Assembly: GCA_963920575.1 (NCBI GenBank) | Contig: OY986974.1 | Location: forward strand, 2,852,001-2,916,000 | Length of the DNA: 64,000 bases | From: Narthecium ossifragum | Lineage: Eukaryota; Streptophyta; Magnoliopsida; Dioscoreales; Nartheciaceae | Reading direction: 5' to 3' | Shown: piece after piece, positions 55,218-64,000 of the stretch | How the letters are laid out: the number at the start of each line of letters is the position of its first letter | Position numbering within the stretch: position 1 is the stretch's first letter | The notes under the pieces: model-generated | What the model was told of the DNA's origin: nothing | Seen by the model: only the letters and a program-made list of their open reading frames with translations | Database searches by the model: none | Made by a program: the position numbers and the translations under genes

Positions 55218-57596
55218 ATGAAGATGCTTACTTTTTTATACACGAGAGTTCTTCGTCGAAAAGTATGCAATATAGTGAGGGCGAATTTGGTTTCAGAAGA
55301 ATGCTACAGTGCAGAGAGGTTTGCTGCATGTTTGCAGAATTCTGGTGATATGCTATCCTTGAGAAAGCTTCATGCGTGCATTTTCACTCATGGATTTGCT
55401 GATAACATATATTTGGGGTCGAAGCTGTTGAACTGCTATGCTAATTTTGGCGGTCTGGTCGAGTCTAGATGGGTGTTTGAGAGAATCATTAACAGAAATC
55501 TGTCTCTCTGGAATTCAGCCATTGTTGGGTATTTTAGAGCCGGCCATTTTGAGGAAGTTCTGTGGTTGTATTCGAGGTTAAAGCTGCTTGGGATTGGTCT
55601 GGACAGTTCTGCAATTACTTTTGGTTTGAAAAGTTGTACTGAGCTTGGGCGAATAGCCTTTGGCGGTAAAGTTCATGCAGACACGGTAAAGGTTTGCCTC
55701 AACAGGGATAGGTTTGTTGGTTCTTCTCTCATCGGTATGTATTCTGGATGCGGAAGTATTGATGATACAGAGAAAGCATTTGAAGAGATTCTGGACAAAG
55801 ATATTGTTGCTTATACATCAATGGTTACTGCATATGCACAATCCTCTAATGGTTATGCTCACAAGGCTTTTGAAATTGCTAGAGACATGCATAGAGAAAG
55901 ACTGAATGCAAACCGTGTGACTTTGATTAGCTTGCTTCAGGCAGCTGCGCAGTTGGAAGCCCTTAAAGAAGGTCGATCGATCCATTGTTATGCTATCAGG
56001 AGAGGAATTGGTCTTTTAGATGAAGTTTTTGAAACCAGTCTTGTAGACATGTATGCTAGAAGTTGTGCTCCGGCTGCTGCTGCATCCATGTTGAGGCAAA
56101 CGGAAGGAACTGTTGCATCCTGGAATGCCATGATTGCTGGTCTCGTTCGTTCTGGCCATAGCTCAGAAGCTTTAGGTTATTTCCATCTTATGCTGCAGGT
56201 AGAGAACATCTCCCCAGATTCCATCACCATTGCAAATGTTCTTTCAGCATGTTCAGATATTAGTCGTGCCCACGAAGTGAAAAATATCCATGGTTTCTTA
56301 GTGAGAAAGGAGATACCTCTCGATATAATCGTTGCCACTGCTCTCATTGACTTATATTCAGGTGATGGTAAAGTAAAGAACGCGAGAGAATTGTTTAACC
56401 TGCTGGGAATGAGAGATTCAGTCTTGTATAATGTGATGATATCTGGTTATCTCCAAAATGAAATTGTTGATGATGGCATCAAAATGTTTCGCCAGATGGT
56501 CAACTCAGGGTTTTGGCCAAACTTTGTGACTATGATGTCTCTGCTGTCAGGATTTGCTAAGTTAGCTGATATCAGAAGAGGCAGGTGGATGCATGGTCTT
56601 GTGGTCAGATATGGCTTCCACTCAAATGTGGACGTTTCCAATCAAATCCTGGATATGTATGCAAAATGTGGGTGCCTTGATATTGCTAAGAAGGTTTTTA
56701 ACTCTATGATACAGAAAGATCCAGTGTCCTGGACAGCAATGATGATGGGTTATGTAAATCATGGCCATGCAGATGAAGCTCTAGAATTATTTCAGCTAAT
56801 GCGGGAAACACGTGAGAAGCCTGACTCAGTAACTATTATCATCCTCCTTCAGGCTCTTTCTCAACTCAGTCTGCTAGAACAAGTTAAGCAAATTCACGGG
56901 CATGTCTATCGAATTTTGTTCGAAAGAGATACTGCCACCGTTAATTCTATGATAAGTGCCTATGCAAAATGTGGAGGGCTTGATATTTCGGAGGCATTAT
57001 TCAAAAGTATGGTAGAACATGAATTGAGCTCATGGAATACAATTATTGCTGCATTTGGGATGCATGGGAACTGCAGAACTGTGCTTGAGCTTTTCCATCA
57101 AATGCAAAGGGATAAGGTGATGCCTGATGGTTTGACATTTACCTCAGTTCTCTCAGCTTGCAGCCATGCTGGGCTTGTTGAAGAGGCTTGGCATGTCTTC
57201 CATTCAATGGAGACTGAATACAGCATCATTCCACAGGAAGAACACTTTAGTTGCATGGTTGATCTATTGGGCCGAGCAGGTCAGCTGGAGAAAGCATATG
57301 AGCTTCTGAAGTGTTTGCCATCAAGAAACAAGTCGAATGCTCTGTGTGCTTTGCTTGCTGCGTGCAGAACTCACAGGAACACCACATTGGGTGAATTAAT
57401 TGGAAGGGAATTCCTAGAATTAGAGCCCCAAAATTCAAGCACCTATTCTTTGGTGTCAAACATGTATGCTCAGGCAGGTAAATGGAGAGAAGCCGCTAGT
57501 TTGCGGACTTCAGCTAGAGAGAGAGGGCTGAAAAGAATACCTGGTTATAGCATTATAGAATCAGATGAACATGCTTCCAGGATTTTAAGTGTTTGA
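55218..57596 (+). CDS. PPR protein, PLS class with E domain
   Basis: A single open frame. It opens at ATG 55188 (802 residues), but I prefer the start at 55218 (792 residues) because MKMLTFLYTRVLRRKVCNIV is a basic, hydrophobic-alternating segment like a mitochondrial presequence. About 18 pentatricopeptide repeats of PLS type follow (for example KDPVSWTAMMMGYVNHGHAD and HELSSWNTIIAAFGMHG). A C-terminal E region has HFSCMVDLLGRAGQLEKA, NALCALLAACRTHRN and SSTYSLVSNMYAQAGKW. There is no DYW domain. A role in organelle RNA processing or C-to-U editing is expected from the family; no specific RNA target can be inferred. I do not assign an orthologue. Confidence 0.92.
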   Translation: MKMLTFLYTRVLRRKVCNIVRANLVSEECYSAERFAACLQNSGDMLSLRKLHACIFTHGFADNIYLGSKLLNCYANFGGLVESRWVFERIINRNLSLWNSAIVGYFRAGHFEEVLWLYSRLKLLGIGLDSSAITFGLKSCTELGRIAFGGKVHADTVKVCLNRDRFVGSSLIGMYSGCGSIDDTEKAFEEILDKDIVAYTSMVTAYAQSSNGYAHKAFEIARDMHRERLNANRVTLISLLQAAAQLEALKEGRSIHCYAIRRGIGLLDEVFETSLVDMYARSCAPAAAASMLRQTEGTVASWNAMIAGLVRSGHSSEALGYFHLMLQVENISPDSITIANVLSACSDISRAHEVKNIHGFLVRKEIPLDIIVATALIDLYSGDGKVKNARELFNLLGMRDSVLYNVMISGYLQNEIVDDGIKMFRQMVNSGFWPNFVTMMSLLSGFAKLADIRRGRWMHGLVVRYGFHSNVDVSNQILDMYAKCGCLDIAKKVFNSMIQKDPVSWTAMMMGYVNHGHADEALELFQLMRETREKPDSVTIIILLQALSQLSLLEQVKQIHGHVYRILFERDTATVNSMISAYAKCGGLDISEALFKSMVEHELSSWNTIIAAFGMHGNCRTVLELFHQMQRDKVMPDGLTFTSVLSACSHAGLVEEAWHVFHSMETEYSIIPQEEHFSCMVDLLGRAGQLEKAYELLKCLPSRNKSNALCALLAACRTHRNTTLGELIGREFLELEPQNSSTYSLVSNMYAQAGKWREAASLRTSARERGLKRIPGYSIIESDEHASRILSV

Positions 57597-58715
57597 GTTG
57601 AATTTTCAGTTTTGGGCTCCACCATCAGAAATTTTTCTACCAACTAGCGTTCTTTACTGGGACATAAAAGCTCGAGAATGTACAGTCAACTGTGAGATAA
57701 TCTTTGTTTATTTATTGATTAGTTTGTCATAGAATAAATACACAGGATTTCTGACTCATTTCTGGTGCTTGAATATATTTGCTAATCTGGAGCCATTTGT
57801 TATCAGAAGGTGATATGCTTCCTTCTCAACCTAGAATGGAATATATGTGCTTGAATAATGTCTGGATAATAGGGTGATGAAATGTTCCATTTTGTTCTGA
57901 ACGCCAGTTTTACTTCTATTTTGCTAACCCCGAGCATTTTCACATAATTCTAGAGCAAATTCCGATCTTCTTATGGTTTGGCAAATCAGATTGAACTCTA
58001 AACTTCGCGCATACTATGATTTCGTGCAAATCTCAGTATTCTTTTTTTTCTGGGCTTCCCTTGAAACTTTTGCTATTACAGATTGGTGTTAACATTATCC
58101 ATGTAGCCTTTTTCCCCACTTTATCACCGCATGTTCAGTTTAACTTCATGAAGATGGATTCAATTCTTCAAGTCTTCAAGTGTTCTCATTCCTCATTAAA
58201 AGTTAGTGTTTTTTGCATATAGCTGCCTAAGTGAACCATGATTAGAGCATGACAAGTGTTCTCGAAGATTCTAAGAATAATGCTGGCTTTTTTTGTTTCT
58301 TTGAAGTTTTTTTATATTCAAATATGGCTGAATTATATTAAGTCGCGAATATGTCACTGCTGTTATTTTTTTTGTTTGTTTGTTTGTTTCTTCTGTAAAT
58401 TGTTTATAGTCAAATAAGACAAACATATCATGATCACCAGCTATTAAAATTTGGGATGATTGATGAAGCTAACATTATGTAAGAACAGGAGTAAATTCAA
58501 TATTTACGGGGGAGAATTCATGATTATTTAAAATTAAGTTTTTTTGAAATGATTGCTGAAGAAGTTGCTATCAGATAATTGAATTTTTTTTATTCTTTCA
58601 ATTGTTTGAAGTAACGAATCATGTCATAATCAGACAATAAAATCTTTTGTCAAGTTGTTTGAATTCAAATAATATCTGGGTCGTATTTAGTATCAGCAAT
58701 GGTTTGTTTAAAAAA
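57597..58715. other. Intergenic, 3' flank of PPR gene
   Basis: AT-rich with (tttg)n near 58374. No gene or bounded element recognised. Confidence 0.4.
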
Positions 58716-59885
58716 GGCTAAATTTCATATTTGGTATCTGTAAAATATGTGAATTACAAATTTAGTATATGAGTTTTGCTATTTATAAATTTAATACCTC
58801 AGGTATCAATACGTAACGATTTAATCGAAAGCTCGAACGGCGTCAAAATTCTAACGGAAATCTGATCATGTGACTTGCACGTGACACATGACCAGGGTTA
58901 TAGCGGGCCATGGTCGGAGACTCATCGCGGGATTACCTCCTTATCGGAAAACTGGTCCGCTGGTCCATTACAACGCCACCGCCCGAAGCAAAACCCAGAG
59001 GACAAGCAGAGGAAGCGACAAAGTTGGACAACGATCCAGATGAGGGCATGGATGTGGCGGGCGAGCATCATGCACAGGGGCACCAAGCATGGCGTCGTAG
59101 AAAAGGCGAAGATGGACATGTCAACCTCCATTCCACACACTTGCCTGCTTTAGACTCAATGCATAGCTTCACTTGTAACACCCCATACATGATGAGCAAT
59201 CGAAGATGACTGTTGGGGACTGAGCTCCAAGAGACCAGCAGAGGGAGCTTCTCTTCGACGGGTCCGCAACTGTCGTCAAAGTCCACGGCTGCTGTTGTGA
59301 TAGATGTGGGGGATCCAGAGATGGAGTCCGAGCTCCAAGAATCTGTTGGTTGCTTCATTGATTCGGAGAAACAGAGCACTCTGTCTCCGAGGAGAGGAGT
59401 GTTTTGTGAAGTCAGTGGTTCTTCCGAACAGTAGAGTATGGTGAATCCAGTGAACTCAAATGGGTCATCTTCTTGTGGGAAAAGAACAGTGATACTGCGG
59501 AGTTGAAGCTATTCCCCACTGCTATATAGCTCCGCACCCACAGAGGACCAAAGAGGGAGGTGAGAAGACGGCAAATGATTGAGGAGCACCAGTAGCCACC
59601 ATCGTTGGAGTGGTCGGAGTGGGAAGAGGAAGAGGTGTTGGAGATGACCGGAGTGAATGGGCTCACCGTGGAAGACGATCTTGTCATAAAACCACGTTCA
59701 ACCCAGCAAAACTGCTAACGTGTTATCACGTGAGCGGAATATCGTCAACTGAGGAGAACGACAGCTGACGGTAGATACTCTATTGATAATTTAAGATATT
59801 TGATATACCAAATTTATAAATAATAAAACTTAGTACTAAATTTGTAATTCATATTATTTTACGGTACTAAATATGAAATTTAGTC
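58716..59885. mobile_element. MULE-like element with long TIRs and possible captured DNA
   Basis: The left end (ggctaaatttcatatttggta onwards) and right end (reverse strand: gactaaatttcatatttagta onwards) form inverted repeats of more than 90 bp, sharing attacaaatttagta and tttataaattt. The flanks tttaaaaaa and ttcaaaaag could be a worn 9-bp target duplication, the size typical of Mutator-like elements. The interior (58870-59700) is GC-richer than the ends, with several open stretches on both strands. This is what a Pack-MULE carrying gene fragments looks like, though I cannot name a source gene. Confidence 0.6.
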
Positions 59886-60052
59886 TTCAAAAAGTATCCC
59901 TGAACCGGCTGTTGGTATCGACACTACGTGTCACTTTCCCACTGGACAACGGTCTTGTTCGATGTTCACGGCTGTATGTAAGCATGAAGCCCCCCCCATC
60001 TAAACCCCCCGCCTATCGATAGCCCGCCGACCTCCGCCTCCGACCAGCAACC

Positions 60053-62163
60053 ATGGCCGCCGCCGCCGCCGATAGAGAATTTGATGCTGTCATCCTTGGG
60101 GCCTCTGGCTTCACCGGAAAGTACGTCATCCGAGAAGCCCTCCGCCATCTCTCCTCTGCTAACCCCTCTTCCCCTCTCCGAACTATAGCTCTCGCTGGCC
60201 GGAACCTCTCCAAGATCAACAGAGCCCTAGCGTGGGCTTCCCAGCCATCCTCACCCCCACCCCTATCGCTTATATTCGCCGATGTCTCTAGCCCCTCATC
60301 TCTCCTCTCCCTCGCCCGCCGCACCAAGCTTGTGCTCAACTGCGTCAGGCCCTTCGGCCTCTACGGCGACCCCGTCGTCGCCGCCTGCGTTTCCGCCGGC
60401 ACTGACTACCTCGATGTCTCCGGCGAACCCGGGTTCATGGAGCAAACTGAGGCTAATCACCACGAAAACGCGGTAAAAAACGGATCTTTGGTGGTCTCGG
60501 CATGCGGTTTCGACTCGGTGCTTGCTGAATTGGGGGTAATGTTCAATTCGAGGCAGTGGACGGCGCCGGCCGCGCCAAATCGAATCGAGGGGTACCTGAC
60601 CTTGGAGTCGGACAAGAGGCTCGTTCTGAACGCAGGGACGTATAAGTCGGTGGTGTTCGGACTCGCCAACGCCGCCAGCTTGCAGGAGTTGAGGAAATCT
60701 AGGCCGAGAAAGGCCGAACCGGCTGTGAGTAGTTCGATCCTTGTTCTTATAAATTCTTCTAAAATTGGACCTTTTATTGGTGTTTAAACTAATTAATTCT
60801 TGTTTGAAATTGTTGTTCTTCAAGAATTCAGTGACTTTACGTGTGATTTATCCTTAAATTGTTTGATGCATGCCTTTTTCGTGATATCGGATGTTTGAAT
60901 AAATATCACTCTTGCTAATATCACATTAAGGTTGAACCTATGTTTTTCGGGGTAGAACTATTTTCCATCTGCATGCAACCAAATTCTTTACATTTTTCCT
61001 TGATGTTGAGACATTGTTCTAAGAATTAGAAGACAAGAAGATAAGAGCTTATACCAAAGGAATCAGGATCCCAACTTTTGCTCCAATAGTAGCATGGGCT
61101 GACTCTTTTTTTCGGGATAAATCATATCAAGTACTCAACACAAGTATCAAAAGCAGTTGCTTTGATGAAGGCACTGAGATCATTTTCCAGTGTCAATGGT
61201 GACTTAGGCTGAATCTCCAGCTTGATGAAAAGTATGGAGAATGATGTTAAAATGTATAGCAGTGAAGTATTGGAGAAGATGATCAATTAAATATACATAT
61301 GCCTGTAAAGCACTCCTCCTAGTGTGTTCCTTGACTGCTATATATTTGTTTGTTCAGCTGTGCGATGCATCTGCATAGTATGAAGAGTACATTAGAAGTA
61401 GCATAATTTGTTGCATGAGTTTCTAGTCTAGCAAATTTCAGCAGCTGATGCAGAGTACTCATACATACTTCAGATCATTGGACCTCCACCTCCAAAAGGA
61501 CCGTTATTAGAGCATCAGAAATCACTGGGACTCTGGGCACTGAAGCTCCCTGTGGCCGAAGCCATTGTCGTTGGGAGAACTCTTGCAGCTCTAACACAGA
61601 ATCCAGATGGTCTTCCCGGAGCCGATGAGAGTACAGAGCATACAGAAAAGAGGAAGAGCTTCTGGTCTGGCGTGAAACCTGCCCATTTCAGTGTGAGGAT
61701 GGGTTCAAAGTCTCTGCTGAGCCTTATACTACTAATTTTAACGGGATTATTCACTGGCATATTTGAATGGTTCTCCTTTGGGAGATCACTTCCCCTTATG
61801 CTCCCAGAAATCTTCCCTCTTGGATGGTTTAGAAAGACGGGGCCAACAGAGGCAGATGTGAAGAGTACTGTGTTTAAGATGTGGTTCGTTGGCCATGGAT
61901 ACAGTGATGCAAGTGTTGCAACACAAGGCGGAAGAAAGGTGGATACTGAGATTATAACAAGAGTCTCAGGGCCTGAGGTTGGATACATAGCCACACCCAT
62001 AATTCTAATACAGTGTGCACTTGTTGTGTTGGGCCAACGAAGAGATCTACCTAAAGGCGGCGTTTTTCCGCCGGGAATCATTTTTGGCGCAACTGATCTG
62101 CAAGAGCGGCTCCAGAAGAATGGGATTACTTTCGATGTCATCTCAAAAAGAGCTCTCCCGTGA
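60053..62163 (+). CDS. Saccharopine dehydrogenase-like oxidoreductase (At5g39410 type), two exons
   Basis: Exons are 60053-60724 and 61474-62163, giving 453 residues; donor gct|gtgagt, acceptor acttcag. The N-terminus has a Rossmann fold with the nucleotide-binding loop VILGASGFTGKYV (about 14-26), then LAGRNLSKI, LVLNCVRPFGLYGDPVVAAC and DYLDVSGEPGFME, which define the SCCPDH/trans-acting enoyl reductase-like family. The C-terminal half holds a hydrophobic stretch LLSLILLILTGLFTGIFEWF and conserved GYSDASVATQGGRK and PGIIFGATDLQERL. Despite the family name these proteins are not lysine-pathway saccharopine dehydrogenases; the vertebrate relative is linked to lipid droplets and the plant substrate is unknown. 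'Mitochondrial' is only the usual database label; no clear presequence is visible. Confidence 0.92.
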
Positions 62164-63118
62164 AGATCACTTCTGTTCATGGTTATTCTGAATAAGTCAG
62201 CGAGCTGTGTTCACGCATTGGACTATGCTGATATTTTTAGACTATATTAATGGAAACTCATCGAAACCTATTGGCTTAAGTTTGCAGGTTGAGTTGTTAG
62301 AGGAACGTGATATTGGAGCAGAGGTCATGTTGCACGCCGCAATTATATCTCATTATCTCTTGAAATAAGATTCCTTATATTTGTATGTCTCAGCATATCA
62401 GGCGTATAATCCATACAGAGAGCCGCCCGTGGGCTAGAAATACTCTTTTTCTAGATCTATAGAGCCTTCAGTAAATAACAAAAAAAAGATAAAGATGAAA
62501 TTTTTCTGGCCTGGGTGGCGCGTGTATATCCTGCCCTAATAAGGATCAAATGCATTAATGCAGTACAACTCTTCTTTTGTGTGTTATTTGAGTTCCATAA
62601 TATTGTTTGATTTGCTATCCATGGAGGCGCCTCCGTCAGGTCCAACCGCCTCTATTGCCACGGCTGTTCTGAATCAAACCAGATTGTGACTGTTCTGAAT
62701 CAAACTGAGAATGTTTGTAAATTTTTAATTGTTTTTGGACATTTTAGGATCATTCAGTGTGTACAATTTATATAAAATCTTCTTCATACAAGTAGTGTCT
62801 AACAAAATATTGTACTTCATACTAACATCGGTTGTTTGGTACCAATGCAAATATGATCATCGTCGGTGGTTATCATTCTATTACTACGAAAAGGCCGCAA
62901 TTGGTGGTTTTGTAACAACTGTTACACGGATTAATTAAGTTGAGTCCAATGTGTGTCAATTAACATCAGTAGTAATATATACCGATGAGTTTTACTGATA
63001 TATATATAATAATACTGCCATACCATCTTTGAGATACATTGATCGATCATAGCCTGAGAACAATAGATAGCTGATCCCAGTTATTAGATATAATAGTACG
63101 TATAGTACGTAGTTCTTG
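62164..63118. other. Intergenic between convergent genes
   Basis: AT-rich 3' flanks of the oxidoreductase gene and the ATS3-like gene. No gene or bounded element recognised. Confidence 0.4.
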
Positions 63119-63901
63119 CTAATTATATCCCCCACCCGATCGCTCTAGTTGATCGAGGAGAACATCAGACCTCCAACATCCGGTTCTGATGGTGTGCCCG
63201 GTCGAAGAGGAGGCTAGTCTGCCGCACATGTTGGCGCCACACCAGACGCCAGGGGGAAGAGCGTAGTCGTAGTCGAAGGTGATTGACCGTGACCATCCCT
63301 CTTTGATCTTGATCCGCTGGGGGACCCAACCATCCCCGCCGGTCCTGACGACGTAGGCATAGCACACGCCATGGCCGCAAGGCCCCTGCATCTTGAATGT
63401 GTGAGTGGTGCAGGGCCCAAATATATTCTTCGACGGATCATCCAGCCTTCGCACATGCACCTGTTTATAAAAAACAGTTTTTAATCACAGTTTTCAATCA
63501 GATCATTAGTTATTTGTCGCCAAGATAGCTCATCGCAAGCTTAGAGTTTGGCTCCATTAACAAATCGTTCGGAGTACCCGGTTTCCGTAGGCATCCCCAA
63601 AAGTGAGGCTGATCCGGTCTCGGGTGTTCCGGGTGCTAGAGCAGCTGGTGGTTATCTTCACAGTGTACGAGCAGCTTCTCCTAACCAGCTGCAATTCATT
63701 CATATATTAGACGAAGAAAAAGCTGGGCAGCTGAGAGAGAGAGAGACAGAGAGTTCAGACCTTGGCTTCTCCGATATCAAAGGCTGGGAGCTCTTGGGGC
63801 AGCGCAGTTTTGTTGTGTTGGGCCTCTCCTGATGTCAAGGAAAGGAAGAACGAGGCTGATAAGCAGAGAAGAAGGGGTAGGACCATGGCCTCTCTAGCCA
63901 T
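63119..63901 (-). CDS. ATS3-like secreted protein (embryo-specific protein 3 family), three exons
   Basis: Exons on the minus strand are 63901-63761, 63688-63578 and 63460-63119, giving 197 residues; donors aag|gtctga and cgg|gtactc, acceptors attgcag and aaacag. The start at 63901 gives a good signal peptide (MVLPLLLCLSASFFLSLTSG). Exon 2 contains CSYTVKITTSCSS and FGDAYGNR, and exon 3 continues VHVRRLDDPS, CTTHTFKMQGPCGHGVCYAYV, DGWVPQRIKI and PPGVWCGANMC. These are the conserved parts of the ATS3 family, a PLAT/LH2-like fold described from embryo-expressed Arabidopsis genes. Secretion or vacuolar passage is expected; biochemical role unknown. The C-terminal 30 residues are unlike family members I know. 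Confidence 0.85.
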
Positions 63902-63975
63902 TCTTTGGCCCTCTAGCTAGCTAGGAACAACAAAGTGGCTCAGAGAGAATTGAAGGACGCTGGCGGTGTAGGCTA

Positions 63976-63986
63976 CATGCATATAT
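63976..63986 (-). promoter_or_regulatory. RY motif beside a TATA-like box, ATS3-like gene
   Basis: CATGCAT (63976-63982, an RY core) overlaps a TATA-like run atatat (63981-63986), about 75-85 bp upstream of the start codon on the minus strand. RY elements bind ABI3/FUS3/LEC2 B3 factors in seeds, which fits an embryo-specific gene. The region continues past the window edge. Confidence 0.5.
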
Positions 63987-64000
63987 GCAACTACTAGCTA

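Noticed and set aside
1..64000. CRISPR arrays, bacterial operons or prophage
   Set aside because: The window is plant nuclear DNA. The tandem arrays found (for example 20106-20430) have no repeat-spacer structure.

Overview
This is nuclear DNA from a flowering plant. The genes are spliced with GT..AG introns and have clear angiosperm homologues: plastid chorismate mutase, PLS-class PPR proteins, a NILR1-type LRR receptor kinase, and DUF863, DUF538 and ATS3 family proteins. The spaces between them are AT-rich and full of plant transposons (hAT, MULE-like, gypsy, copia, LINE, MITE). The very GC-rich, nearly intronless receptor kinase would fit a non-grass monocot, but the species cannot be fixed from the sequence.

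Layout, left to right. 1-2.4 kb: TE remnants and an intact-ended hAT element (1143-2391). 2.7-5.4 kb (-): a three-exon DUF538 gene. Its first exon and upstream flank are tandemly duplicated (5.2-6.6 and 6.6-7.9 kb), and each unit carries its own hAT MITE. 9.5-12.7 kb (-): six-exon plastid chorismate mutase. 12.9-17 kb: MITEs and hairpins. 17.1-18.9 kb (+): intronless PPR gene resembling Arabidopsis At3g29230. 19-24 kb: an 83-bp tandem array and a dead LINE RNase H broken by two MITEs. 24.3-27.8 kb (+): two-exon LRR receptor kinase with a uORF overlapping its start codon. 28.6-34.1 kb: a three-level transposon nest (gypsy remnant in hAT in MITE). 34.7-36.7 kb (-): dead copia 5' half. 37.3-38.3 kb (+): two-exon plastid DUF179/AlgH-like gene. 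38.6-40.6 kb (+): 5'-truncated LINE. 42.8-52.6 kb (+): DUF863 gene with teloboxes, a GAGA cluster and a long 5'-leader intron. 53.8-54.1 kb: short LINE with 15-bp target duplications. 54.5-54.9 kb (+): small unknown protein. 55.2-57.6 kb (+): second intronless PPR gene. 58.7-59.9 kb: long-TIR MULE-like element. 60.1-62.2 kb (+): two-exon saccharopine-dehydrogenase-like oxidoreductase. 63.1-63.9 kb (-): three-exon secreted ATS3-like gene with an RY motif beside its TATA box.

The genes do not form one pathway. Several act in organelles (chorismate mutase and DUF179 probably in plastids, PPRs in plastids or mitochondria). The gene order matters: chorismate mutase, the At3g29230-like PPR and DUF179 also lie close together in Arabidopsis (At3g29200, At3g29230, At3g29240), and chorismate mutase is next to DUF863 at At1g69370/At1g69360. 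The window therefore looks like an old conserved linkage block expanded by transposons. Those locus numbers are recalled, not looked up.

The least explained signals are: the duplicated first exon of the DUF538 gene, the paired GATCGATC palindromes at two-helical-turn spacing in the gypsy LTR, the telobox plus GAGA cluster upstream of DUF863, and three hAT elements that share a terminus but have unrelated simple-repeat interiors.
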